Source: Astragalus membranaceus (lineage: Eukaryota > Streptophyta > Magnoliopsida > Fabales > Fabaceae). Taken from it: a stretch of DNA of 64,000 nucleotides. Shown piece by piece: positions 44,513-56,700 of the stretch. The position numbers were made by a program, and so were the translations under genes. The stretch's first letter is position 1; each line of letters opens with the position of its first letter. The stretch covers positions 88,012,360-88,076,359 of the forward strand of contig CM076847.1 of the NCBI GenBank assembly GCA_039519185.1, in the 5' to 3' direction. Under the pieces are notes generated by a model that was not told the DNA's origin, made no database searches, and saw only the letters and a program-made list of their open reading frames with translations.

Positions 44513-45265
44513 AATTATTTTTTTAAAAGGAACTCAGAACCTAATTTCTACTACTGGACATATTTCATGTCTAAAACCCTAAGTTCAGATTTTATGATAT
44601 TCTGGTAGTGAACAAAAACTAAAAAGCATAACACTAAAATCGAATTTTGGACCAACCTTTATTGCAGCTTCTGATGTTCGCCTTTTTCTATTACTGGTAC
44701 TTTCTGCTTGCTGCTACTGCTTACCGCTTCTACTGTTTACTCCTCTTTGTTTCAGAATTTCGAACCAAGTGTTTTTGGGATGATTAGGGTTCTGATTTTG
44801 AACCACTAATAGTTTAGACTGTTTCTGAATTTTTTCTCCTTTATTTTTCTTTCTCTCTACAGTTTTAATCTCTTTTTTCTGGAGCTCAAAATTGCTTCTC
44901 AACTCTTTCCTTTTTAAACTCTAAAATTTTGTAATAATCAGTGTTATGTGTGTGTTGTTATGCGTATCTTGTGTGTGTTCTGTTACTGTTGCTGCCTATT
45001 GTATTTATAGTCAAAATACGGTGGTGTAGGTGTGGGTGTTGAAGGAGGGAATCAAAAACTCTTGGGGACAAATTCTGAAGAACAAACAAACAGCCTAGAG
45101 GTGGTGGCAAGGGTGTACTCAAAAGTGGCTTGGTTGGGGTTTATTTGGAAAAAAAAACAAGGGAGCAAGGAGAATGAGCAATTGGCTTCATTCTTCAAAT
45201 GTTGCTGCTAGCAACAGTGGCCAGTAGGGGCGCTCCTGCCTTGTTTTTTATTTTTATTTTGTTTT
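44513..45265 (-). repeat. Left (3') LTR of the large element, piece 4
   Basis: It aligns with about 60986-61735 of the right LTR. A minus-strand TATA box (TATAAATA, complement of 45002-45009) is shared. About 70-100 bp present in the right LTR near 61736-61800 are missing here. Confidence 0.8.
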
Positions 45266-45491
45266 TGTTATAAATAAACTCAAATAGAGCAAGAACAAGA
45301 ATAGAAGATGAGAGAATAATAGAGCTATTGTATTGTACTCTTCAAAGGTATATTCTACAATGTCATATGAGTCCTATTTATAGGCTCAAGTATTGTAACC
45401 TATGATTTGCATTTAACATATACAGTGATGAATAATAATAAGGAATAATGCCTAGGAGTTACAATTGCATTAGACATCCACTTTATTCACA
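45266..45491 (-). repeat. 3' LTR of the second Copia element
   Basis: On plus it runs from TGTTATAAATAAAC to CTTTATTCACA (226 bp). A TATA-like CCTATTTATAGGC is at about 45393-45405. The PPT next to it (CTCCCCCTTGG on plus) fixes the orientation. Confidence 0.75.
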
Positions 45492-45687
45492 ATACTCCCC
45501 CTTGGATGTCTATTAAGGATATGCCTCATTAAAAACTTATTGAGAGAAAAAAAACCCAGTGGGAAAAAAATCTCAGTGAAGGAAAGAGTACAACATCCTT
45601 TGTTTGAGGGCTGCCTCGTTAAAAATCTTACCAGGAAAACCCATTGGGACAAAACCGTGGTGAAGGAAAAAAGAGTGCATAACATAT

Positions 45688-47882
45688 TTATTTCTCCCCC
45701 TCATGCATGTAATAATCTCTAAGAGGACGAAGACCAATCTTCCTTGTTAACTGTTCAAAAGTTTTGCTTGGTGATAACTCATATTTATATGAGTTATTTA
45801 TACTTATTCAAAGTTAAATCATGCAAGTTCTCTGGCAATAGTAGGTTGTTTCTATTAAGTTTCTGTTAGTTTATTGCTTTTTAGTTAGAAATGGGCTAAA
45901 TTACAAATTCTATGCATTTCGGCACCAATTGGCGCCTTTGTGAGCGTTTTGATGCTTCTTGTATTTGTGCAGTAAACTGAACGTGGCAACGTCCCTCATC
46001 ACGTCTGAAGGAAGGGCAGCAGAGCAAGAAAGAAATATCTTATTTTTGGCGCACAAGAAATGATGGCCAAAGATCTAGAAGTGCAGAAGATCTTCTCTCT
46101 CCTCAGCGCTGACGCGGCTGACGCACTGTAGCAGTGCGGTGTCACTTCAGGGCAGAGCCAACTCGCAAGCAAGCTTGGAAGGTGGGGAATGACATCAGCA
46201 AGCATGTGACCCTCTTTTGACCATGGCTATTCTCTCTCTACAAAAGGAAAAGGGGGCATCATGCGGCATGATCGACAAATCCATTCATCATCCACCTTCC
46301 TCCATTTTTCAAAGATAGTTTTTCTAAAAGAAGTTCTGGACACAGACTTCTTCATTTTAAATTTTCTCAAGCTCCAATTTTTATTTCCATTCGCAACCAT
46401 TACTGTGAAGCTCAGACGTTGTAACGTCTTTACAGCGTGCATGAAGGAAGGCCACTTAGGCGTATCTTTTGCGTTTAGTCTCCTTTTCTCTATGTACGGT
46501 AATTGGATTTTAACTCCTCTTATTTCTGTAAAGATGCTCAGCATGAGCTAAACATTTGTAGTTGGGTTGTTGTTTTGCATGTAATGAACCTCTAGTTTAA
46601 TGCTATGAAGTACTGATGTTTATGCGTTTTAAATCTTTGCATGTTAATATTTCCAAACTTGTTTTGAACTTGGCCACTTAAAATAAGTAGATTCATAGGT
46701 ACAGACATGGTCTATGAAAAGAACTCAAAGATTTATGTGAATGAAAAGGTGCACTAAAGACATTTAGGCATTTTTATCTAAATCTAGACATAGAATGGAT
46801 AATAGTTCATAGGACATTGCTGTGGGTACTTAAAATACAGGAGTAGGCCTACTTAGAACCTAGACATAGGAATTCTAGTACTTGAAGCTCTGACGTTTTG
46901 TGACTGAAAAGCACAGCTCTTTTGCAACAGCGTTCAAACGTTATAACGTCTATACAACATAGCATTTGTACATGTTAACGTGTAAACGTTATAACGTCTG
47001 ACTAGAGGAGATTTACTTGCATGCAGCAATCCAACTCATACTCTTCCATATTCACAACCACTTCTTGTTTACTTGCTTTATTTATGTTACTAGTCTTAAT
47101 ACCAACTTTTAGTGCCGATTTATTACTTATTTCACTTGTGTTTTAAAGACTTGAACTTTGAAAGTAAATCAATCCTCGTGGGAACGATCTCTTACTTCTT
47201 ATCCACTTTATTACTTGTACGACGTGTATACTTGCACTAATATTGCGACTATAAAACACACGACCGCAACACTTGGCAATGACTTTGTCAGAAGATCTGC
47301 TAAATTTTCACAGGAGCGAATTTGTTGGATGTTAATAGCACCGCTCTTTTGAAGATCGTGAATGAAGAAGAACTTTGGTGAAAAATGTTTTGTCCTATCT
47401 CCTTTAATATACCCTTCTTTCAATTGAGCAATGCATGCAGTGTTATTTTCATACATAGTTGTTGCAATCATTTTCTCAGAAGACAAACCACAAGTTTCTT
47501 GTATTTGTTGAATTATTGACCTTAACCAAACGCATTCTCGACTTGCCTCATGTAGTTCTAAAATTTCTGCATGGTTGGATGATGTGGCTGTTATGGTTTG
47601 TTTTACAGACCTCCATGAAATGGCTGTGTCACCACATGTAAACAGATAGCCTGTTTGTGATCTACCATTATGAGGGTCAGATAAATAATCTGCATCTGCA
47701 TAACCAGTTAAATCTGACTTTGATTCATTTGAATAAAACAAACCCATATCCATGGTACCTCTAAGGTAACGAAGTACATGCTTGACTCCATTCCAATGTC
47801 TTTGTGTAGGTGAAGAACTATATCTTGCTAATAAATTGACAGCAAATGATAGATCAGGACGTGTATAATTAGCAAGGTACAT
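45688..47882 (-). pseudogene. Copia RNase H, interrupted by a solo LTR
   Basis: 47278-47882 encodes MYLANYTRPDLSFAVNLLAR, GYADADYLSDP, SSNHAEILELHEASRECVWL, KHFSPKFFFIHDLQ and CENLADLLTKSLP. After SLP the frame enters foreign sequence. On the far side of the solo LTR it resumes as SKTFEQLTRKIGLRPLRDYY and MHEGEK with TAA at 45688-45690. The two halves meet exactly at the CTTGG target duplication. Confidence 0.9.
45772..47271 (+). mobile_element. Athila-type solo LTR, 1.5 kb
   Basis: It is exactly bounded by CTTGG (45767-45771 and 47272-47276), starts TGATAACTCATATTTATATG and ends GACCGCAACA. The start hairpin and the end section (GTGGGAACGATCTCTTAC, GTGTATACTTGCAC) match the LTRs of the Athila-like element at 17041-24562, so it is a related family; orientation follows from that match. 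The internal part was lost by LTR-LTR recombination. It carries repeated AACGTTATAACGTCT-type words. No gene is present; overlapping frames near 46227-46551 are noise. Confidence 0.9.
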
Positions 47883-47939
47883 TAGTGCGCCAATTGCACT
47901 AAGATATGGTACTTCAGGACCAAGTAGTTCCTCATCCTT

Positions 47940-48848
47940 TTACCGAGGTCTAAATGGATCTTTATTCACATCTAGTGATCTTACAACCATTGGTGTACAC
48001 AATGGATGTGATTTGTCCATGTAAAACTGTTTTAGCACTTTTGCTATATAAGTTTCTTGATGTACAAGAATTCCATTTCTTAAATATTCAATTTGTAATC
48101 CCAAACAAAATTTTGTCCTTCCTAAGTCCTTCATCTCGAACTCTTTCTTTAAGCAATCTATAGCTTTTGGAAGCTCTTCAGGAGTTCCAATAATATTTAA
48201 GTCATTCGCATAAATAACACTTATAGCAAATTCTTTTCCAGATCTTTTCATAAAAATGCATGGACATATGGGATCATTTTTATATCCCTCCTTTAACAAA
48301 TATTCACTGAGATGATTATACCACATGCGTCTAGATTGTTTAAGTTCATAGAGAGACTTATTCAACTTGATCGAATAATCTTCTCGAGAGCCTGGATTGT
48401 TTGTCTTAGGAAAATGAAATCCTTCAGGGAGTTTCATATAAATTTCACTATCAAGTGAACCATATAAATATGTTGTAACAACATCCATCATATGTAAATT
48501 TATCCCCTCCCGTGCTACTAGACTAATTAAGTATCGAAAAGTACTTGCATTCACTACAGGTGAATAAGTTTCTTCAAAATCGATGTCAGGTCTTTGTGAA
48601 AATCCTTGAGCAACAAGTCGAGCTTTGTATCTCACAATATCACCATTTTCATTTTGTTTTCGTACAAAAACCCACTTATATCCAACTGGCTTCACACCTT
48701 CAGGTGTTCGGACTATAGGTCCAAAAACATTTCTCTTACAAAGTGAGTTTAATTCCGCTTCAATTGCATCTTTCCACTTTGTCCAGTCATTTCTTTGTCG
48801 ACAATCTTCGATGGACATTGGTTCATGATCCTCATTATCACTCATCAC
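47940..48848 (-). pseudogene. Copia reverse transcriptase with altered active site
   Basis: It contains WKDAIEAELNSLCKRNVFGP, GYKWVFVRKQNENGDIVRYK, DFEETYSPVVNASTFRYLIS, MMDVVTTYLYGSLDSEIYMK, KSLYELKQSRRMWYNHL and then IYANDLNIIG, where the family has YVDD. The first catalytic Asp is therefore Asn. ELPKAIDCLKKEFEMKDLG follows. The frame ends with TAA at 47940-47942, just before LGPEVPYLSAIGALMYLAN. Dead as an enzyme. Confidence 0.9.
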
Positions 48849-51049
48849 ATTTAGCGCTATATTATATATATCAAAATATCGTCAGCGTTGACTTTACTTC
48901 GGTTCCATCTTTCTCCATTCATGACATAATTTATTGAGATCTCATTTCCATAAATTTCAGAATTTTTCAGGTACCTGATTAGTTCTTCTGGAACTTGAAA
49001 AATCAATTTTGTCAAATTACTCTTTTAGAGCTTCCATATCCTCCTTTGGCCATCTTACTTTTAAGCTCCTTTCTTTGTTTGATGATTATTTCTTTTTCTT
49101 TGGAACCGACCATGCTACAGGCTTCATGCGTGGTTAAGATTCATTTGCAATGTTTGAGTGTCCAACAGGGACATCAATTTTAACTGGAGCACTGCAGCTG
49201 TGATTAATTTGCTAAATTTTGTAAATGAGTTATCCTTTCAACTTCTGGTTCTCATTGGTTTGTAAGAGGATCAAGATGGGATAATAATAATTTATTTCAG
49301 ATAATATTCATTTTCAGCTGCTCGTCTCTCCCCTAATATTGGGAAAACTAATTCATAATTTTAATCAACTAACTTAGCTATAAATACATCTCTAGTTGTT
49401 GGCTCAACATACTTTATCATGGATGGAGATTCATATACTCATGTATTCCCAACATTCTTTAAGCATACTTCTTATTGTATAGTAGTGTAGTAATGTGAAC
49501 ATACACAACACATCCAAAAAATTTAAAATGGGAGATATTGGATTATTGACTAAAAATCAATCATAAAAGGGAGAACTTACATATGATACCTTATTGGCTT
49601 GATGCGTATCAATGTCTTTGCTTGCAATATTGCATGTTCCCATGTAGAAATTGAAGTTTTGATCTAATAAGAATTGATCATAGTATTAACTTTAGACGCC
49701 TAATGAATGGTTCTTCAAGACCATTTTATGGATAAACATAGCTATGTGATGTCCAATATCAATTCTAATATACATACAATACTTACCAAACGATTCCAAG
49801 ATAATTCACATAATGACCTCTTACTCAAATTAGTTGAGCAAACCATCTCACAAACTTCAAGTTGTGAGTTGGCGACAAATATATGTAGTATATATGTGGT
49901 CATCTAATTGATGCATCAATTAAAATCATAAAATATCACGTGATTGATGTATTTGTTTACAAATATCACCTTATACACATTTTAGAAATGTGAGGGACTT
50001 ATTATTTCAAATTCTCAACTTGCTTTGGGAACTAGTAATACACAAAAGTTAATGGATTGAAGAATCTACGGGCTCTTCAATACATGTTCACTAAAATTCT
50101 TAACTATTTTTTCGCATCATAATAAACCCGGGATGGCCCAACCGGTCTTGCCAATGATAAACTTATTATAATCCATAAACTTCTGGTTTAAGGTAGCATG
50201 TGTGTACTAATGTACATTTAGTACAAACTCAAAGAAAATTTATTTTTCCACATGATCTCCTCTTAAATTGATATCGTTGAAACTTTATTAGTTTCCATGA
50301 GACTTGAGAGAATAAATGTGGTATCAATCTGTGAAAACTTTTTGTTCCTCAAGCTTGTAACAATACATTAGCTCTTCTTGAGCTTTCAATTATACATGCA
50401 AACTTCTGGTTGCAAGTTCATAATAAAAACACACACTACCATTTGACTTTCTAATAGTTTATATGCATTAAAACATATGACATAGAAAAACTTATTATAT
50501 TGAAGAATCTTCTGGTCCTTCAAAAATATTAATGCGTGTCGTCATCTTTATATTAGAAAAATATAATTGAACACATAATAAATAGTAAAATCATGTAGAC
50601 TATTAAAATTCGGGTTTAAAACAACATTTTATTTTTTAAAAGTGCATAGCAAACTTCTGGTTTTCCATAGCATAATTTTAATTGCACTCATATGCTTTAC
50701 AATATTAAGTTAACATGAAATCAAACAAGAAAAAAAAATAAGAACATAAAAAGATCTAATTCTTTAAGAAATACCTGACCGTATTACATATTTTTTCTAT
50801 TGTTTCCACTCATGAAATGAAATACTAGAATTCCAAGAGTAAGTAGGAAGAGAAGTTACATTTCGAAAAATTAAACTTTGTCATAATGTATATGATTTAC
50901 TACATCATTATTTTCATAAAAAGAAAACTAGTATACCATTATGAAAAATATTAAAGAATATAACCATAAATCATAAATCATAATAAAGTTCAATTGCTAT
51001 GTGACCTTTACATTTTAATCAACAATCACTCTTTTGTTCAATCAAATTA
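48849..51049 (-). other. Decayed upstream part of the second Copia element
   Basis: 48849-49130 still yields fragments of the integrase-RT linker in mixed frames. Beyond that no domain is visible. Phrases such as AACTTCTGGTT (49240, 50181, 50401, 50651) and GAAGAATCT...CTTCAA (50056, 50502) recur, a low-grade repeat of unknown nature. Confidence 0.5.
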
Positions 51050-53456
51050 TGTCTAAAATTTCAAAAAACTCTTGAAAGTATTTTCTCAATTTCGCTACTT
51101 CAAGTCGAGGAATAATTATTTGTGGGAATAATTAGTCGTGTCTCGGGGATTAATAGTCGAGGAAATTGTCACAGTATTTTAATCCCCATCAAATTATGGT
51201 TTAATTAGGATTTAATTGACGAATTTGGGCTGAAGGGCAAATCTGTCTTTTTCCCTTTTAAATGAATCAGCCACTTAATGCTGAGTCCTCTCTCAGTCTC
51301 GCCTCTCTTTCCACACTTACTCATTTCCAAATCTTTAGAAGAGCTGAAACAGAGAAAAGGGAGTAGAGAATGATAGGAGAGTTTAGAGGAAGGATTTAGT
51401 GGAATTGGGCATAAGGGCACTTTAGTCCTTTTACTCACCAACACTCCCTCAGCTCCTTAAATCAGAACCTCACTCAGCCATTACTTCACTTGGCCAATTT
51501 CTAAAACTGGAGCACAAGGGGAAAGGAAAGGAGAGGGGCGCGAGGAAGGAGGAGGAAGGTGAAGAGCTCGTCGGAATTCCGGTTGCATGTAAGATGTTTC
51601 TCTCCCATTCCAAATCCTTTTTCAATTCTCTTTCCAATGAACTCCATTTCAGCCACTGATTTGTTCTCCATCTTTTAATCTCATTTTCGGATTTAGAGCT
51701 TCAATGGTGAAGGATAATGAATTCTGAATTTCAAAGTGCTTGCATGTGCTGTACCAGCTGAAGAAAGGAACATCCTAGTCTCATATTTCGAATTGGAAGA
51801 AGTTCAGTACTTAGGAGCTGCTGTTCAGCTTCAGACTTGAAGAGTAGCTGCTGTTTGGTTTTGTTGGTGCCTTTTCGGTGTTCGTTCGTGTGCCTAAGTG
51901 ACCCGGTTATTTCGTATTTCCGTTGGAGCGCCTAGCACGATCCTCAACGGGTGAGTTTTACTCACGATTAGGGATTCATTTTTATTGACTTGAATACTCT
52001 GGAATTCTGTTTGTGAAACTATTCCGCTTTCAAAACATTTTATCGAGTCAAAAACCGTTTTCGGGAAAATAGCGTTTTACGGTTTTTCGGCGAATATATA
52101 TGTTTTTATCGATTTGTTGATTTTATCGCTTTCGCTGGAATATGGACTGAAATGTTGGTTATCAAATCTATTTTTAAGTCTCGATGGTTAGGAAATGTCT
52201 CGGGGTCGAATAGAAAGCGAAACGGTACAAAACGGGTTTTCGAAATGCTGTGTTCAGCCAATTCTGGCTTTCATCGCGACGCGGCCCGTGGCCATCGCGT
52301 CACGACCCCAGTGAATTTTGTGACGCAAAAGTTTCTGTCACTTTTCGCGTCGCGACGGTTTGCAGTTTTCACTAAAAAGTTCCCGAACTTGTTTTTGCAA
52401 TAACTTTTGATCTGGGAATCCGATTGAGGTGTTCTCGGATGCGTCAGAAAGCTCTTTAAAAGACCTAATCAAATATGTGGTTTGAATTATAAAACACTCT
52501 GTTTTTGAAGGTTTAAATTATTGAAAAACCGAAACTTAGACCGCGTGTGAGATAATGTTTTTGGCATAACAAACCGGATCGTGGATCCTTCTCGACGCTA
52601 TGATTATAATGCCGGATGTCTAACTTTTGAATTCATCTAAACAGGCTATAGATCGATAAAGATATAAATTATCTAAAAGGCTTATGTGATTGATCCTTTG
52701 GTGATCAAAAAGATATAGATTATCTAACTCTCGAGAATTGATATGTATTGTCATATATATCGCGTTGGGTGACGACTCGACAAGTAGCATACTAGGAAGG
52801 GAAGTCATGATCCCTCACCCTAGGCCCTGAAACGTTTTGGCGTGGTCAAACGTGGGTTATCGGGATTGTGGTTGTTTGCACGGCCGATTTATGCTAAGTT
52901 AAATATACGATTCACCGAGATTGTGGGTGTTTGCACGGTCGGGTTTCGTTTGGTAAGCTAGTAATTCTAAATTGATATTACGAGGCTTAGTTATATATGT
53001 ATAGCGCATTAGATACCGAAATTGTGGTTGTTTGCACGGTCGGTAATGGGCTAAGACTGTATATGGGTATGTGGTTTATAATTCAATCCACGTTGTAACG
53101 GTTTTATAATTGAACCGAGTGATTGTGAGGGGTTCGGTAGAACTCACTGAGACAAGTTGTCTCACCCAATCCATATTTGTTGTTTTTACAGAGAACAGGT
53201 TATCAGGACGGCAGGCGGCACAATTAGTCGTCAGGCTCGAGGAGTAGTTGGAGATGTAATCTTCCATCTATGTTTTGGATTCTTCTGATGTAGTCTCTGT
53301 ATTCGGTCTTATGACTCGAAGTTGTAAAAATGTTATTTTTATAGTTTCCGTTGTTTCTTGTAAAGATGTATATCTGAACAGTAATTTTTATACTCTGATT
53401 TATACCAAATTGTATTTTTAGGTATTTCTTTGTTAAAGAAATACCGGGGTGTTACA
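51050..53456 (+). mobile_element. Ty3-type LTR, probably solo (left limit approximate)
   Basis: It ends ACCGGGGTGTTACA at 53456. Its organisation parallels the minus strand of 41347-43597: leader with a run of Phe/Ser codons, GAAATGCTG followed by a GC-rich word block, CCTAGG and a similar end. No PBS follows; the next base is already the enclosing LTR. Its left terminus and TSD could not be fixed (right flank GCTTA). There is no gene. Three copies of a 28-bp repeat lie at 52860-53043. Confidence 0.7.
52860..53043. repeat. Dispersed 28-bp repeat, three copies
   Basis: GATTGTGGTTGTTTGCACGG with small changes occurs at about 52864, 52919 and 53018, each after ACCGA/TCGG and followed by CCG/TCG. 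The spacing is irregular (about 55 and 99 bp). Confidence 0.85.
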
Positions 53457-53764
53457 GCTTATAATAATAAAAAAACAATAATTCAGAAATTGATTTTTAT
53501 TAGATTTTTTTTATATATAATAATTATAACAAACAAAATTAAACTAAATAACAATAATCATAATATCAATAAATAATGAGCACCGAGATAACGTTCATAT
53601 ACGACGAGACGCGAACGCACTTCCGTGATGAGAGCAAAGATGCGCGCATAATTAAAGATAACACGTGGCACAGCGAGAACAAAAATGCGTGCACGATTAG
53701 AAGCGACCTGCGTGCGAATTAAAACGGTTTGCATTAGTCTATCGGACAAAATTAGGGTATGACA
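53457..53764 (-). repeat. Left (3') LTR of the large element, piece 5
   Basis: It aligns with about 61806-62117, ending GGGTATGACA. On minus this is the LTR start, TGTCATACCC. Confidence 0.87.
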
Positions 53765-56700
53765 GCTGCCCCTCTTTATTTATATTTTGCTCGAAAATTT
53801 GAAGGTTTTTTCTAATTTTCAAAGTAAAATAGAAATGAAGATAAAGAACACTAATTTTGTCTTAAAACACGGTAAATAGGGATCACCGGGGATCTGAAGG
53901 AGCATTGGGGCTCTGAAGGTCTAATTCGCAATTAATGCTTGGCGCATTGATTGGAGTTGAACTGAATGACCGACGGGGTCTGAGGGGCTGCCTGGGCCTT
54001 GAAGGACCAAGATGATCTGATGGAGTGCCAACTAGCAACGGTACTAGTAAAACGGTCTACTTGGGGGTAGCCTTTTTGAGCGGCCATGGGGGTCAAGATC
54101 AGGTCGTTGACCTGATTTGCTCATCTCGAAGGACGTCCACTATGTCTTAGGCTGACACAGCTAGTCTGAAGGACCTGGGGTTGGATGATCCATCGGTTAC
54201 TCGATAACGCGACGTGCGATCTGGATTGATGGACCAATTGTTGGTCTGAAGGACCGCTGGGGCTCTGAAGGATCAACTTGGTGATCGAATTGCGATATGG
54301 GGTTGGTGCCTGGAGCGCCGATTTTGAGGAACAGGATATAGGGATCGATACTTGGCGTATTTGCCCGGGCATACCTAATAAATGCATTTTCCTGATAAGA
54401 AAAAACTATCTATATCGGGCATGTCTTAACAATGCAATGAATGGAGTATGCGCGCATGCGACCGTGTGCGACGATTGGTGTTTGCTGGGGTAGTGAATGA
54501 GATGTGACGGATAATGGATGCTAAAGTTGATGGGCTAATGAAGTTGATAAACTGTGTATGTGGATAAGATATGAATGCGATTGTAATGATTATATGCAAA
54601 TGCTATGGTGAATAAAAGGAAACACCTGAATGCATGGTAAATGATATGATTAGTGATGTAGAAAGTTTTTGGCAACGATGGGACCAACATTTGGCACGTC
54701 TACCGAAGCAAAAAAATGTTATATGTGTGCATGTATGTAATGAACTACAAAAACCCGTGGATTGTGGATATTAGAGCTGGACGGAAACCAAAAATTGATA
54801 AGTTGTGTATGCGGATGCAGATAACATGTGAATGCAAATGTACTGCTTAGATGCAGGTGCTACGGTAGATGCATGGTTGCATGGTGGAATGATTTATGCA
54901 ATATGGATGATTTTTGTCTCTTCTTGCTTTCCCTTTTTTGCCCCTTTTTTATGAATGAATGAATATGCACACGTAATGCTTAGATGCAAGAGTTGTGGTA
55001 GCTGCATGACTTGATGTTGAGATCTAATAATGTATGGTGCAATGATTGGATGTTTGTCAGGATGTTGAATGATTTTTTTTGTCTTTTCGCTTTATTGACT
55101 TTTTTGGTATTTGATGAATGCATAAAATGAGAATGTGAATATGATGGATATGTAATATTTTGATGCAAACGCTATGGTGAATAAAAGGAAGTGCATAAAT
55201 ACATAGTGCGATGATATGATATGATTGATTGGGATGTAGACAGACTTTTGGTAATGATGAGACTGACATTTGGCATTTTTATTGAAGTAATACATGTTAT
55301 GTGTGGGCATGCGTGTATGCATACGCAATGCATAATGCGAAAGAAGCAAAATTGTGTAAGCAAAAACAAGTGGAATGTGAATGCATGTACAATACTTGCA
55401 TGAAAGAGTTGTGATGAGTATAATCAGATGCATGGTTTGATTCTAGAATAAGGAGGACATGCATGATTTGTTGGTGACAACAAGAATGTTTGATGGGAAA
55501 CAAAACTTTTGTTGCTAGAAACAGAGAGCTGAATATTTTGAATTGATCATTCCTTGGAATAAAATTTGATGGCTTGAACTCAAACTCTAGTAAGCTCGAG
55601 GTTGCCATTTTGAAGGGTGTGGCTTGTAGCAATTTATTAGTGCCCTTTTTAGAGATTGGGATGTGTATTTGTAGACTTGTTCAAATGGGTTTTCATTTGG
55701 TTATGATGATTCATGATGGCTAAGCTTTCAAGTCTAAGATGTTAGCTTGGAGGAATTATCAATACCACGTCATAACGTGTGCTCTCTCTTTGAAGCATTT
55801 GTTTAATAAGTATGAAAAATAGTGTGAATACAAATGAATGTGCCAGTTGACTCAGGGTTTAAGAAATGTAGGGTATGGACAAGTGTGTCACGTGAGTGGA
55901 GTGAAGGATGATGTTATTGGCTCAAGCCTATGAGAGATAAGCTTACCCGAAGGTAAGAAATGTTTAACTGCCCCAATTTTGACTTCAAAAAGTGGAGAGC
56001 AGATAATTTGTCTTTGTCTAAGGAGGACAATGACACCTAAGGGTATAGGTCGACTAAAAGTTTGGGAATCATGTTAGTCTTGAAACGAAAAGTGGCTGAG
56101 GATGAATGGAATGGGAGACAGAAGAATTCTTTTGGCAAAAGGGATATGATGCCCTGGTCTATAAAAGGACAAGGTTGCCCCAATCCATGAAAGATAAAGG
56201 TTGCCCCATTTCGAGTGAGATTGTGACAGGGTGCAAAGTTGGAACAATGGATTTGGAAATTTGTCTGGTACGACTATATGGGTGTAGTATAAGAACGGGA
56301 TGAAAAGTGAGGGTATTTTGGGGATGCTGAAAAATTTCCCCGAGTTTAAGTGGAATGGAGGGTGGGGTATTGCCCCATTTTGAGATGATAAGTCAAGTAA
56401 CTGCCTTAGTGGGGATTTGTGGTTTTCTTTGGGAAGGATTCCACAAGCTAAGACAGTCAAGAGTTTTTGATTCGATGAAATTTCATTTTGTTGATGATCG
56501 CTAAATTTCTCACTACTATTATTTTCTCTTGATGAACTTTGAGCGTGCGAGCCCTTTTGAGCTTTTTCTTTTTAACTTTGAAAAAAAGGGAAGCAACCAG
56601 TCATTGATCAGAATGGACTTCAAGATTGTAATGTGGCTAATTGTTAATGATTTATGAAGGAGAGGATAATTTAGCCCAAAAAGTGTTTGAGGGTTAGCCG

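Larger units (their letters stand above)
45266..51050 (-). mobile_element. Second Copia element, 5'-truncated and decayed (right limit approximate)
   Basis: On minus it has RT, RNase H, a PPT (CCAAGGGGGAG) and a 3' LTR (45266-45491). No 5' LTR is visible. Pol decays to the right: stop-ridden pieces such as WNR and DIYNIALNVMSDNEDHEPMS can be followed to about 49130. Sequence up to about 51050, with repeated AACTTCTGGTT phrases, has no clear identity and is assigned here by position only. It is split by the solo LTR 45772-47271. Confidence 0.65.

Noticed and set aside
46227..46551. Overlapping 96-105-residue frames on both strands
   Set aside because: They lie wholly inside a solo LTR and contain the AACGTC words; no domain.
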